The notes under the pieces were generated by a model, which saw nothing but the letters and a program-made list of their open reading frames with translations, was not told the DNA's origin and searched no databases. From Shouchella clausii (GTDB lineage: Bacteria; Bacillota; Bacilli; Bacillales; Bacillaceae_D): a stretch of DNA of 64,000 bases. Made by a program: the position numbers and the translations under genes. Shown here piece by piece: positions 51,881 to 59,747 of the stretch. The DNA lies in contig NZ_CP019985.1 of assembly GCF_002250115.1 (NCBI RefSeq), positions 3,596,001-3,660,000 of the forward strand, written 5' to 3'. The stretch's first letter is position 1, and each line of letters starts with the position of its first letter.

Positions 51881-52254
51881 TCATATCCTTTTAAAAAGGA
51901 GGCGGCTACAGTTGGCGTGGGATAGAGCGGCTTTACTAAAAGGATGAGCACTAGTATGGATGGTATTGTCTGGACGATTGTTGTCTTTTCGAAAGGCAAG
52001 CCAAACCGTTTTAAGGGAAGCATACAAACCTACTGCCCCATTGCCATATAGGAAAAACCCATAAAAAGACCAGCTGACAAGCTGTGACGATGGCTGACAA
52101 ATATGGATAGCAATAAGCCGGCTATTGTGGCAAGCGTTGGCAAATAGCGGTGTTTGATTGGCGTCCACAACTTTATCATTTGGATAAATAGGACAATGGC
52201 TGGTATGGCAATGACTCCGTCCCATATGTTTGTATGGATAATTGGAAAGTCCAA
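51881..52254 (-). pseudogene. Membrane protein gene frameshifted at a G tract
   Basis: From TTG 52254 the frame encodes LDFPIIHTNIWDGVIAIPAI-VLFIQMIKLW..., two hydrophobic segments and GLFMGFSYMAMGQ*. Adding one G to the GGGG run near 52035-52038 moves to the frame AVGLYASLKTVWLAFRKDNN... ending LFKRI at 51881, about 124 aa. Holin-like size and topology, family not assigned. Confidence 0.6.
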
Positions 52255-52490
52255 AAGGATGCCGCCTTTCTTTTTTTACATCTGTAAACGATTAATTAAT
52301 CATCTTAGTGTGTGGAAATCGCCTCATTTTATGCGACTTTACTAGGCGACCATGCTTTAGTCCACCCTTTTTTTAACAAATAAAGTGGCCAGCTGTTCGT
52401 ATATAGGCAACGCTTAAAAGCACGCTGTTTTTTGTCTGTTTTGGTAATATGGTATAGTGTTAGCGAGATGGAAAGAAGGGATAAGAGAGA
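52255..52490 (+). promoter_or_regulatory. bshB1 upstream region
   Basis: TATAGT at 52453-52458 is a plausible -10 for the bshB1 operon, with TTGTCT (52432-52437) a poorly spaced -35 (15 bp). No other structure seen. Confidence 0.35.
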
Positions 52491-53192
52491 ATGGAAGAAA
52501 CGGTTGATATTTTAGCTTGCGGCGCCCATCCAGATGATATTGAAATCGGCATGGGGGGAACAGTTGCAACTTACATACAAAAAGGGTACAACGTCGCTTT
52601 TCTTACTTTAACGCTTGCTGAGCTGTCGTCGAATGGCGATATAGCGAGCCGGCAGCAGGAAGCAAAAGCAGCTGCGCAACAATTAGGAGTGAGTACACGT
52701 TATCAATTGGAGTTTCCTGATAGGGGGCTGACATACATAGGCGAGGAAAAATTGGAGGAAGTGGTCGACATCATCCGCCTGACGAAGCCAACGCTCGTGT
52801 TTATGCCAGCGGCTGACCGCCATCCAGACCATGGTCAGTGTGGGGCTTTAATCAAAGAAGCCATTTTTAATGCGGGCATTCGTCGTTACGGCAATGGTGA
52901 ACCCCATAAAGTAAAAGCTGCGTACAGCTATTTTATTAATGGCTTTGCCAAGCCTGACTTTGTTGTTGATGTAACCGATAGCCACTCTGCTAAAGTGGCG
53001 GCGCTTCAAGCATACAAAAGCCAATTTGTTGCACAAGGTGGGGTGCAGACGCCATTAACTGATGGTTATATTGAAACAGTGATTGCGAGAGATCGTTTGT
53101 TTGGCAAAGAGGTAGGGGTGGCATTAGCTGAAGGGTTTGTTGCCGAGAAGCCACTTGTGATGGCAAATTTATTAGAAGGGTGCGGGCGCTGA
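52491..53192 (+). CDS. bshB1: Bacillithiol biosynthesis deacetylase BshB1
   Basis: 233-aa LmbE-type zinc deacetylase that converts GlcNAc-malate to GlcN-malate, the second step of bacillithiol synthesis. Zinc motif AHPDDIEIGMGG and HPDHGQCG. It ends 1 bp before bshA, the first-step glycosyltransferase, and heads the block bshB1-bshA-cca-birA. Confidence 0.95.
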   Translation: MEETVDILACGAHPDDIEIGMGGTVATYIQKGYNVAFLTLTLAELSSNGDIASRQQEAKAAAQQLGVSTRYQLEFPDRGLTYIGEEKLEEVVDIIRLTKPTLVFMPAADRHPDHGQCGALIKEAIFNAGIRRYGNGEPHKVKAAYSYFINGFAKPDFVVDVTDSHSAKVAALQAYKSQFVAQGGVQTPLTDGYIETVIARDRLFGKEVGVALAEGFVAEKPLVMANLLEGCGR

Positions 53193-53193
53193 C

Positions 53194-54336
53194 GTGGAAA
53201 AATTGCGAATTGGCATTAGCTGTTACCCGACAGTTGGAGGATCCGGCGTAGTGGCGACAGAACTAGGAAAACAACTAGCATCTCGGGGGCATGAAGTCCA
53301 TTTTATTACGACGGAAATCCCCTTCCGCCTTGATGATAAAGTTTACCCAAACATTTTTTTTCATCAAGTTGAAGTCAACCAATACGCTGTATTTAAACAC
53401 CCGCCCCATGACTTGAGTGCAGCCAGCAAGATAGCTGAAGTCATTTTAACGCATGAGCTTGATTTGCTTCATGTCCATTATGCTGTTCCGCATGCAATTT
53501 GCGCGATTCTTGCACGGGAGATGAGTGGTAAAGACATAAAGATCATGACGACGCTCCACGGTACAGATATTACCGTACTAGGGTTTGAGCCGTCTTTGCG
53601 GCCGCTTATTCGCTATGGGATTGAACAGTCCGATATTGTCACAGCTGTGTCCTATGATCTGGCCCGGCAAACAAACGAGCTAGTACGTACTGATAAGCCG
53701 ATTCAGACCGTTTATAATTTTATTGACGAACAAGTGTATTATCCAAAACAAGTGGAGCAATTGCGGGCGTGTTACGGCCTTTCGGAAACGGAAGATATCA
53801 TTATCCATATTTCGAATTTCAGGCCAGTTAAACGGATTATGGACGTGTTGAAAACATTTCAACTCATTGTTAAAAGCAGAGATGCGAAATTGCTTTTAAT
53901 CGGCAATGGGCCAGAGTTGCCAATTGCGAGGCAGTTTGTGGAAGAAAACGGCTTGACAAACGATGTCCTTATGCTAGGCAACCAAAAGCATGTTGCTGAA
54001 TTGTTGTCTATGAGCGATTTAATGCTGTTGTTAAGCGAAAAAGAAAGCTTTGGTTTAGTGGCGCTTGAAGCGATGGCATGCGGGGTACCTGTGATCGCGA
54101 CAAAAATTGGTGGCATCCCGGAAGTTGTTGAAGACGAAGTAACTGGTTATTTATGCCCCCTTGGGAACATTGAGGAGGCAGCTGCAAAAGCGATTTCCTT
54201 ATTGGCGGATGATAAAAAGCGCCAAGCCTTTAAACGAGCGGCGCTTAAACGAGTAAAGCAGTCGTTTGATTCGCAACACATCGTTAGCCAATATGAGCGT
54301 TTATATGAAGCCATGCTTAAAGGGGAGCCGTTATGA
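53194..54336 (+). CDS. bshA: L-malate glucosaminyltransferase BshA
   Basis: 380-aa GT-B fold glycosyltransferase (GT4) joining GlcNAc from UDP-GlcNAc to L-malate. N-terminal SCYPTVGGSGVVATELG and C-terminal donor site EKESFGLVALEAMACGVPVIATKIGGIPE are typical. GTG start 53194 directly after bshB1. Overlaps cca by 4 bp. Confidence 0.95.
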   Translation: MEKLRIGISCYPTVGGSGVVATELGKQLASRGHEVHFITTEIPFRLDDKVYPNIFFHQVEVNQYAVFKHPPHDLSAASKIAEVILTHELDLLHVHYAVPHAICAILAREMSGKDIKIMTTLHGTDITVLGFEPSLRPLIRYGIEQSDIVTAVSYDLARQTNELVRTDKPIQTVYNFIDEQVYYPKQVEQLRACYGLSETEDIIIHISNFRPVKRIMDVLKTFQLIVKSRDAKLLLIGNGPELPIARQFVEENGLTNDVLMLGNQKHVAELLSMSDLMLLLSEKESFGLVALEAMACGVPVIATKIGGIPEVVEDEVTGYLCPLGNIEEAAAKAISLLADDKKRQAFKRAALKRVKQSFDSQHIVSQYERLYEAMLKGEPL

Positions 54337-55463
54337 GCATTTGGATGGAAGGATTTAAAGTCGTTCGCACGTTAAACGCCGCCGGTTTCGAAGCATACAT
54401 TGTCGGCGGAGCTGTTCGCGACTATTTGCTTGGCAAGGATGTCGACGACGTTGATGTTGCGACGCAAGCATCCCCTCATCAAGTTGCCGACATTTTTTCT
54501 AGAGGTGTGCACATTAACCGTGAACACCAGACGGTGCTTGTTCCCGGAGAAAAAGGCCCAATCGAAATAACGACATTTAAAGGCGAGACACTTGTAGAAG
54601 ATTTGCAAAAACGCGATTTTACGATAAACGCACTGGCAATGACGGAAACGAGAGAGGTCATTGACCCTTATGGAGGCAGACAGGATTTACAAAACCGCCT
54701 ATTACGTTCGTATGATGCACAGAAGCGTTTAAGCGAAGATCCTTTGCGAATGTTGCGGGCGGCCCGGTTTATTAGTTCATTAGGCTTTGAGGCTGACCAG
54801 CAATTGGTGAAGGAAACAACTGTCCAAAAAGCAGCGTTGCAACGCTGCGCTCTTGAACGGGTGGCGGCTGAACTGGAAAAATTGTTAAAAGGAATGGAGA
54901 CAGAGGCGGCGTTTGCGTTTTTACAAGAGACAGGCGCCATTCATTGCCTTCCAGGCATTCATATTACTGAAAGACAATTAGCTGAACTGAAACGACTGCC
55001 AAAACAACAGTGGGACAGTGGCGACAGAGCTTGGCTTGAATTTGCGATTTGCACAGGCGGATCAAGCAGCATTGCGGCTTTGCCGTTGCCGAAAAAGCGA
55101 AAACAGCTAGTGGCAGCTGGAATAAAGGCGTTTGAATATCGACAAACACAACAGCGCTGGAGCGACTGGCAACTGTACATTTCCGGTTTGGCGATCGCTA
55201 TGCAAATTGAGGCAATTCGTGCTGGGCGCCAATTGCCGAGCATTCAGAAAGAAGAATTGGCTGAACAGTGGTCTGCCTTGCCGATCAAAGCGAAAAGCGA
55301 TTTGGCGATTACAGGCCGTGATTTGCTTCATGCAAAAGCTGTACCAGGCCCATGGATTAAGGAGGCGCTACAAGCGGCAGAAAAGGCCGTTGTGACAAAA
55401 AAGTGCCCGAATGAAAAGGCTGCGATTTTGGCATTTTTAACGACGAGGGAGGAAGGAAAATGA
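54333..55463 (+). CDS. cca: CCA tRNA nucleotidyltransferase
   Basis: 376 aa, adds or repairs the 3' CCA of tRNAs. Class II signature: YIVGGAVRDYLLGKDVDDVDVAT, then KRDFTINALAM, DPYGGRQDLQ and EDPLRMLRAARF. Slightly shorter than the 397 aa I recall for B. subtilis. Overlaps bshA and birA by 4 bp each. Confidence 0.95.
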   Translation: MSIWMEGFKVVRTLNAAGFEAYIVGGAVRDYLLGKDVDDVDVATQASPHQVADIFSRGVHINREHQTVLVPGEKGPIEITTFKGETLVEDLQKRDFTINALAMTETREVIDPYGGRQDLQNRLLRSYDAQKRLSEDPLRMLRAARFISSLGFEADQQLVKETTVQKAALQRCALERVAAELEKLLKGMETEAAFAFLQETGAIHCLPGIHITERQLAELKRLPKQQWDSGDRAWLEFAICTGGSSSIAALPLPKKRKQLVAAGIKAFEYRQTQQRWSDWQLYISGLAIAMQIEAIRAGRQLPSIQKEELAEQWSALPIKAKSDLAITGRDLLHAKAVPGPWIKEALQAAEKAVVTKKCPNEKAAILAFLTTREEGK

Positions 55464-56425
55464 AAGGACAGCTATTGGCACTGCTTCAGTCAGGTGCTTA
55501 CATTTCTGGCGAGGAAATGAGCCGTAAGCTCGGCGTTTCCCGTACAGCCGTGTGGAAGCAGCTATCTGCGCTGAGAGAACAAGGTTACGAGCTTGAATCA
55601 GCACCGAAAAAAGGCTATCGATTGCTCTCTTCTCCAGACACTTTGCTTGCCCATGATATCGAAGCACATTTACAAACAAAAACGCTTGGGCGAAACATCC
55701 ACAGTTATGATTCGGTTGCCTCTACCCAACCTCTTGCCCATGAAGAGGCAGCCCGGGAAGCCCGAGAAGGAACGCTCATTGTCGCAAATGAACAACAAGG
55801 GGCAAGAGGCAGGCTTGGCCGCCAATGGCAATCTACGAAGGGGACAAGCCTATCGATGAGCTTGCTTTTACGGCCAGACATTAGCGTTAACCAAGCGCCG
55901 CAATTAACGCTTTTGGCTGCTGTAGCTGTCACAAGGGCAATTGAGGCAGTAAGTGGGTTGGTTTGTGACATCAAGTGGCCAAATGATATTTTGTATGCCG
56001 GCAAAAAATTGGTAGGCATTTTGACGGAAATGGCTGCTGATCCTGACCGAGTGAACTATTGCATTGTCGGTATCGGCATCAATTGCAATCAGGAGAGCAA
56101 TGATTTCGCCGAAACTTTAGCCGGAATCGCCACGTCGATTAAGCTAGAAACAGGCAATCCGGTTCAGAGGGCAAAGCTAGTAGCCGCTGTAATGAATGAA
56201 TTTGAATGGCTGTACGATGAATACATAAAAAACGGCTTTGCTGCGATTCGCCCGCTCTGGGAAGCGCGCTCAGTCAGCCTCCATACGAAACTGTCTGCCC
56301 GAACGCCTTCGCGGATTGTACAAGGCTATTCATTAGGCATTACCGATGACGGGCGCTTGCGCATTCAAGACGAGGACGGTCAAGAACACTTGATTTATTC
56401 TGCAGACATTGAACTCGACAACTGA
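55460..56425 (+). CDS. birA: Biotin-protein ligase / biotin repressor BirA
   Basis: 321 aa. An N-terminal winged helix (SGEEMSRKLGVSRTAVWKQLSALREQGYELES) precedes the ligase domain with ARGRLGRQWQS (biotinyl-AMP loop), IKWPNDILYAGKKLVGIL and GIGINCN. It biotinylates carboxylases and represses biotin genes. The ATG overlaps the cca end by 4 bp. Confidence 0.95.
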   Translation: MKGQLLALLQSGAYISGEEMSRKLGVSRTAVWKQLSALREQGYELESAPKKGYRLLSSPDTLLAHDIEAHLQTKTLGRNIHSYDSVASTQPLAHEEAAREAREGTLIVANEQQGARGRLGRQWQSTKGTSLSMSLLLRPDISVNQAPQLTLLAAVAVTRAIEAVSGLVCDIKWPNDILYAGKKLVGILTEMAADPDRVNYCIVGIGINCNQESNDFAETLAGIATSIKLETGNPVQRAKLVAAVMNEFEWLYDEYIKNGFAAIRPLWEARSVSLHTKLSARTPSRIVQGYSLGITDDGRLRIQDEDGQEHLIYSADIELDN

Positions 56426-56439
56426 CGGCAAACGTATGC

Positions 56440-56445
56440 TATACT
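56440..56445 (+). promoter_or_regulatory. Likely -10 box of panBCD promoter
   Basis: TATACT just past the birA stop, with TCGACA (56415-56420) 19 bp before it. Spacing is long but the box is good, and it precedes a 195-nt leader. Confidence 0.45.
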
Positions 56446-56483
56446 AGGGGCGCAAGGGCTGTATCTGCTAGAACGGCACCCAA

Positions 56484-56588
56484 AAGAGGTATGGGATCGT
56501 AACGTAACGAAAGCTTGCCTGGATCTTATCAGTGACCGGGACATAGCTTCACGTTGCCTTCGGCTCCTTGCACTAGGTGCAAGGAGTT
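56484..56588 (+). ncRNA. Structured leader of panBCD (candidate pan motif)
   Basis: A bulged stem AACGT-aac-GA-a-AGCT (56501-56515) pairs with AGCTTC-ACGTT (56545-56555) around an inner hairpin, leaving bulged purines. Then comes CTCCTTGCAC / GTGCAAGGAG + TTTT (56564-56590), a terminator inside the leader. Known pan-motif RNAs lie upstream of panB in Bacillota and have a stem with bulged A residues; match to that consensus is from memory and unverified. Confidence 0.5.
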
Positions 56589-56590
56589 TT
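56564..56590 (+). terminator. Leader terminator before panB
   Basis: Ten-base perfect stem, 3-nt loop, then TTTT, 50 bp before panB. A second hairpin (GTTTCATG..GTTCAAA / TTTGAAC..CATGAAAC, 56593-56627) ends directly at the AGGAGG of panB and could control translation. Confidence 0.7.
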
Positions 56591-56639
56591 GCCGTTTCAT
56601 GCAGTTCAAAATTTGAACACATGAAACAGGAGGACAGAT

Positions 56640-57479
56640 GTGAAAACAACAAAAACGTTTAAACAAATGAAGCGAGATGGTGAGCCGATTGCGATGCTTA
56701 CGGCTTATGATGCACCCTCTGCCCGCTTGGCAGAACGAGCTGGCGTAGACATGATCCTTGTCGGCGATTCCCTCGGAATGGTGGTGCTTGGTTACGACTC
56801 CACGGTTCCTGTGAGCGTTGATGATATGGTTCTGCATACGAAAGCAGTCAAACGCGGGGCGCCAAACACATTTGTTGTCACAGACATGCCGTTTTTAACG
56901 TACCATAGCTCGTTTTCTGAAACGGCTGGCCATGTGCGTAGGCTGTTGCAAGAGGCAGGAGCCGATGCGGTAAAGCTGGAAGGTGGCGCAGACATTGCCA
57001 GTACTGTGCAACGTCTAACGGCAGCAGGTGTGCCTGTTGTTGGCCATATCGGCTTGACGCCACAATCAGTCGGTGTTTTAGGCGGCTATCGCGTGCAAGG
57101 AAGGGCGCAAGAGGAAGGCGAGCAGTTGCTTGCTGATGCACAGGCATTGGAACAAGCTGGCGCGTTTGCCATTGTCGTTGAGTGTGTTCCAAAGCAGCTT
57201 GGCGCATTGTTGGCTAAAGAAATCAACGTGCCGATTATTGGCATTGGCGCTGGAGCAGAGACAGACGGCCAAGTTCTTGTTTATCACGACGTGATTGGCT
57301 ACGAGTCGGAACGAGTGGCGAAATTTGTCAAACAATATACGGCTGTATCGCCAATCATTGAGGAAGGGCTCGTCTCTTATGTCACTGATGTGAAACAACG
57401 GGCATTTCCAGAAGAAGCCCATACGTATACAACGAACGACACAGGCTGGTTGGCTGTGTATGGGGGCGACAAAAAATGA
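56640..57479 (+). CDS. panB: Ketopantoate hydroxymethyltransferase
   Basis: 279 aa. Transfers a hydroxymethyl group from methylene-THF to 2-ketoisovalerate, first step to pantothenate. Marks: [44 protein letters not shown] and IGIGAG. GTG 56640 behind AGGAGGAC. Overlaps panC by 4 bp. Confidence 0.97.
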   Translation: MKTTKTFKQMKRDGEPIAMLTAYDAPSARLAERAGVDMILVGDSLGMVVLGYDSTVPVSVDDMVLHTKAVKRGAPNTFVVTDMPFLTYHSSFSETAGHVRRLLQEAGADAVKLEGGADIASTVQRLTAAGVPVVGHIGLTPQSVGVLGGYRVQGRAQEEGEQLLADAQALEQAGAFAIVVECVPKQLGALLAKEINVPIIGIGAGAETDGQVLVYHDVIGYESERVAKFVKQYTAVSPIIEEGLVSYVTDVKQRAFPEEAHTYTTNDTGWLAVYGGDKK

Positions 57480-58384
57480 TTGAAGTGGGAACAACAGGTC
57501 AGTTGCAAAGACTGTTGCAGGACGCACGTGAACAAGGGAAAACGATTGGGTTTGTGCCAACGATGGGTGCATTGCATGGCGGTCACCAGTCGTTGGTGCG
57601 TGCCTGTGCGCAAACATGCGACTTGGTCGTTGTGAGCATTTACGTGAACCCACTGCAATTTGGCCCTCACGAGGACTATCATGAATATCCAAGACAATTG
57701 GAAAAAGACCGCGTGTTAGCAGAAGAAGCAGGGTGCGATGTGCTGTTTTGCCCAACTGATGAAGAAATGTATCCTGATGGGTATACGCAAACGGTTCATG
57801 TGAAGCAAGGTGCGAACGTGTTATGCGGCAAAAGCCGCCCTGGCCATTTTGACGGAGTGGCTACCGTTGTGTTGAAATTGTTTATGCTTGTTCAGCCTGA
57901 TTTCGCCTTTTTTGGTGAAAAAGACGCGCAGCAAGTCGCCATTATTAAACAACTTGTTAAGGAGTTCTTCCTGCCTGTGACAATTGTTGCTTGTCCAACT
58001 GTTCGCGAAGACGACGGCTTGGCGAAGAGCTCCCGCAACGCCAATTTGACGCCGGCAGAACGCCAAGCCGCACCGAAGTTATATGCTGCCCTGCGCGATG
58101 CAGCAAAGTTGCCGACAAGCCAACTAAGCGACCTTGTCCAACAAGTGCGGCAACATCTTGCTGCATTGCCTCTAGGCAGCATTGATTATGTCGAAGCGTA
58201 TGAGTATCCATCCCTTAAAGAAGTTGAGCAAAGTGACGGCATTGTCATTTTGGCTCTCGCTTACCAATTTTCGAAAGCACGTTTAATTGACCACATCTTA
58301 ATTGACATGAACAATCGCGACGGAGGGTTGAACGATGTATCGGACAATGATGAAAGCAAAATTGCATCGTGCACGGGTTACTGA
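57476..58384 (+). CDS. panC: Pantothenate synthetase
   Basis: 302 aa. Joins pantoate and beta-alanine with ATP. HIGH-type motif [14 protein letters not shown], then [26 protein letters not shown]. Longer than the usual 280-286 aa: the last ~17 residues ([18 protein letters not shown]) run into panD, a 50-bp overlap that is unusual. Confidence 0.95.
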   Translation: MIEVGTTGQLQRLLQDAREQGKTIGFVPTMGALHGGHQSLVRACAQTCDLVVVSIYVNPLQFGPHEDYHEYPRQLEKDRVLAEEAGCDVLFCPTDEEMYPDGYTQTVHVKQGANVLCGKSRPGHFDGVATVVLKLFMLVQPDFAFFGEKDAQQVAIIKQLVKEFFLPVTIVACPTVREDDGLAKSSRNANLTPAERQAAPKLYAALRDAAKLPTSQLSDLVQQVRQHLAALPLGSIDYVEAYEYPSLKEVEQSDGIVILALAYQFSKARLIDHILIDMNNRDGGLNDVSDNDESKIASCTGY

Positions 58385-58718
58385 ATCAAATTTAAACTAC
58401 GTAGGCAGCATCACCATAGATGAAGACCTCATGGATGCAGTCGATTTGCTTGAAAATGAAAAAGTACAAATTGTGAACAACAACAACGGCGAACGGTTTG
58501 AAACGTATGTGATTAAAGGGACGAGAGGAGAAGGGGGCATCTGTTTAAATGGTGCCGCCGCGCGAAAAGTCCAACCTGGAGACGTCGTCATCATTTTGTC
58601 TTATGCGATGATGGAAAACGCGGAAGCCCTTGCCCATCAGCCGAAAGTGGCGATTTTGGATGAGAACAACCGAATTGTGGAAATGTTAGGCACAGAGCCA
58701 GCTTCTACCGTCCGTTAG
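58335..58718 (+). CDS. panD: Aspartate 1-decarboxylase
   Basis: 127 aa. Pyruvoyl enzyme making beta-alanine for PanC. The self-cleavage site Gly-Ser is in [37 protein letters not shown] follows. ATG 58335 behind GGAGGG, starting 50 bp inside panC. Confidence 0.97.
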   Translation: MYRTMMKAKLHRARVTESNLNYVGSITIDEDLMDAVDLLENEKVQIVNNNNGERFETYVIKGTRGEGGICLNGAAARKVQPGDVVIILSYAMMENAEALAHQPKVAILDENNRIVEMLGTEPASTVR

Positions 58719-58791
58719 CACGCATATTCCCTCCCCTGGTGATACACACTGAATGAAACAAGGCATTTTGCCATTAGGGGGAGGGATTTTT

Positions 58792-59724
58792 TTGCATTCA
58801 TGGATTAACGAGTGGCAAGCGCTTTACCAAAACATTTGGCAGTCGCCGACTAGCAGAAGCATAGATGATGTGATCGTGCTTGAACAGATGACGCAGCAAG
58901 TATTGGATGTTTGGGGAGCGATGGATGAGGCATTGAACCAATTGCGGCAGCGGTTAAAAGAAACGGCGCCAATGTTTGTGTACGAATCGGAAGGGACGAT
59001 CCTGTTCGATGCCCATCAGTTTGACGAAGCGCTTTGTTGTTTGAAAAACGAGGAGGCTGAAGGCGAAAGAGAAAATATTCGTCTGTTGTATATCGCCTAT
59101 GCTTCATTATACACGGAGAAATTTGAGGAAGCGAGAAGCGGCTTTTTATATGTATTGCAAGTATCTTTCGATCCGCTCGTCACCCACTTCGCTTACCTTG
59201 GCATTGGCATTATTGAAATGGTTGCTCGCCGAGCAGAAGAAGCGATATTGTTTTTAGAAAAAGCAAATTCATTAACAGACAACCCTGATGTCGTGTATAA
59301 TTTAGGCATATGTTATTATTGGTTGGAAGCTTACGATAGTGCTGCAGCTTATTTTCACTCTTATACGCAAGTATGTGACGATGCCGATGCTTTTATGTTG
59401 CTTGGCCTTTCGCTTTATAAAGGTGGAATGGTTGAGGAAGCGCGCGGCGTATGGCTTGATTGTGCAGAGAACGTTGATTCGAGCGAAGCGCTTTTGGCGC
59501 TGGCCAAGCTAACCGAATGGTACGGCGAACATGAACTGGCATGCTACAGTTACGAACAGCTAATGTTTATCAATGGGAAAACGCCGGAGTTGCTTCATGG
59601 CTTTGCCTGGAACCAAGCATTGTCAGGAGATAGCCGTGCGGTTGATTTATTGTTCGAGCTTGGCAAGACAAGCCAGCAAGCGTATGAATCATGGTGCATG
59701 TTGCAGGCTGCCCAAGGAGGGTAA
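58792..59724 (+). CDS. TPR-like protein, 310 aa
   Basis: Start TTG 58792 (HSWINEWQALYQNI) is preferred because AGGGGGAGGG is 6 bp upstream; the in-frame ATG 58753 has no site. The middle and C-terminal parts are repeated helix pairs (LYIAYASLYTEKFEEARSGF; YNLGICYYWLEAYDSAAAYF; FMLLGLSLYKGGMVEEARGVW), tetratricopeptide-style. Probably a scaffold. It lies between panD and dinG. Confidence 0.7.
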   Translation: MHSWINEWQALYQNIWQSPTSRSIDDVIVLEQMTQQVLDVWGAMDEALNQLRQRLKETAPMFVYESEGTILFDAHQFDEALCCLKNEEAEGERENIRLLYIAYASLYTEKFEEARSGFLYVLQVSFDPLVTHFAYLGIGIIEMVARRAEEAILFLEKANSLTDNPDVVYNLGICYYWLEAYDSAAAYFHSYTQVCDDADAFMLLGLSLYKGGMVEEARGVWLDCAENVDSSEALLALAKLTEWYGEHELACYSYEQLMFINGKTPELLHGFAWNQALSGDSRAVDLLFELGKTSQQAYESWCMLQAAQGG

Positions 59725-59747
59725 GGCTTCCGAATAGAGGTGTAAAC

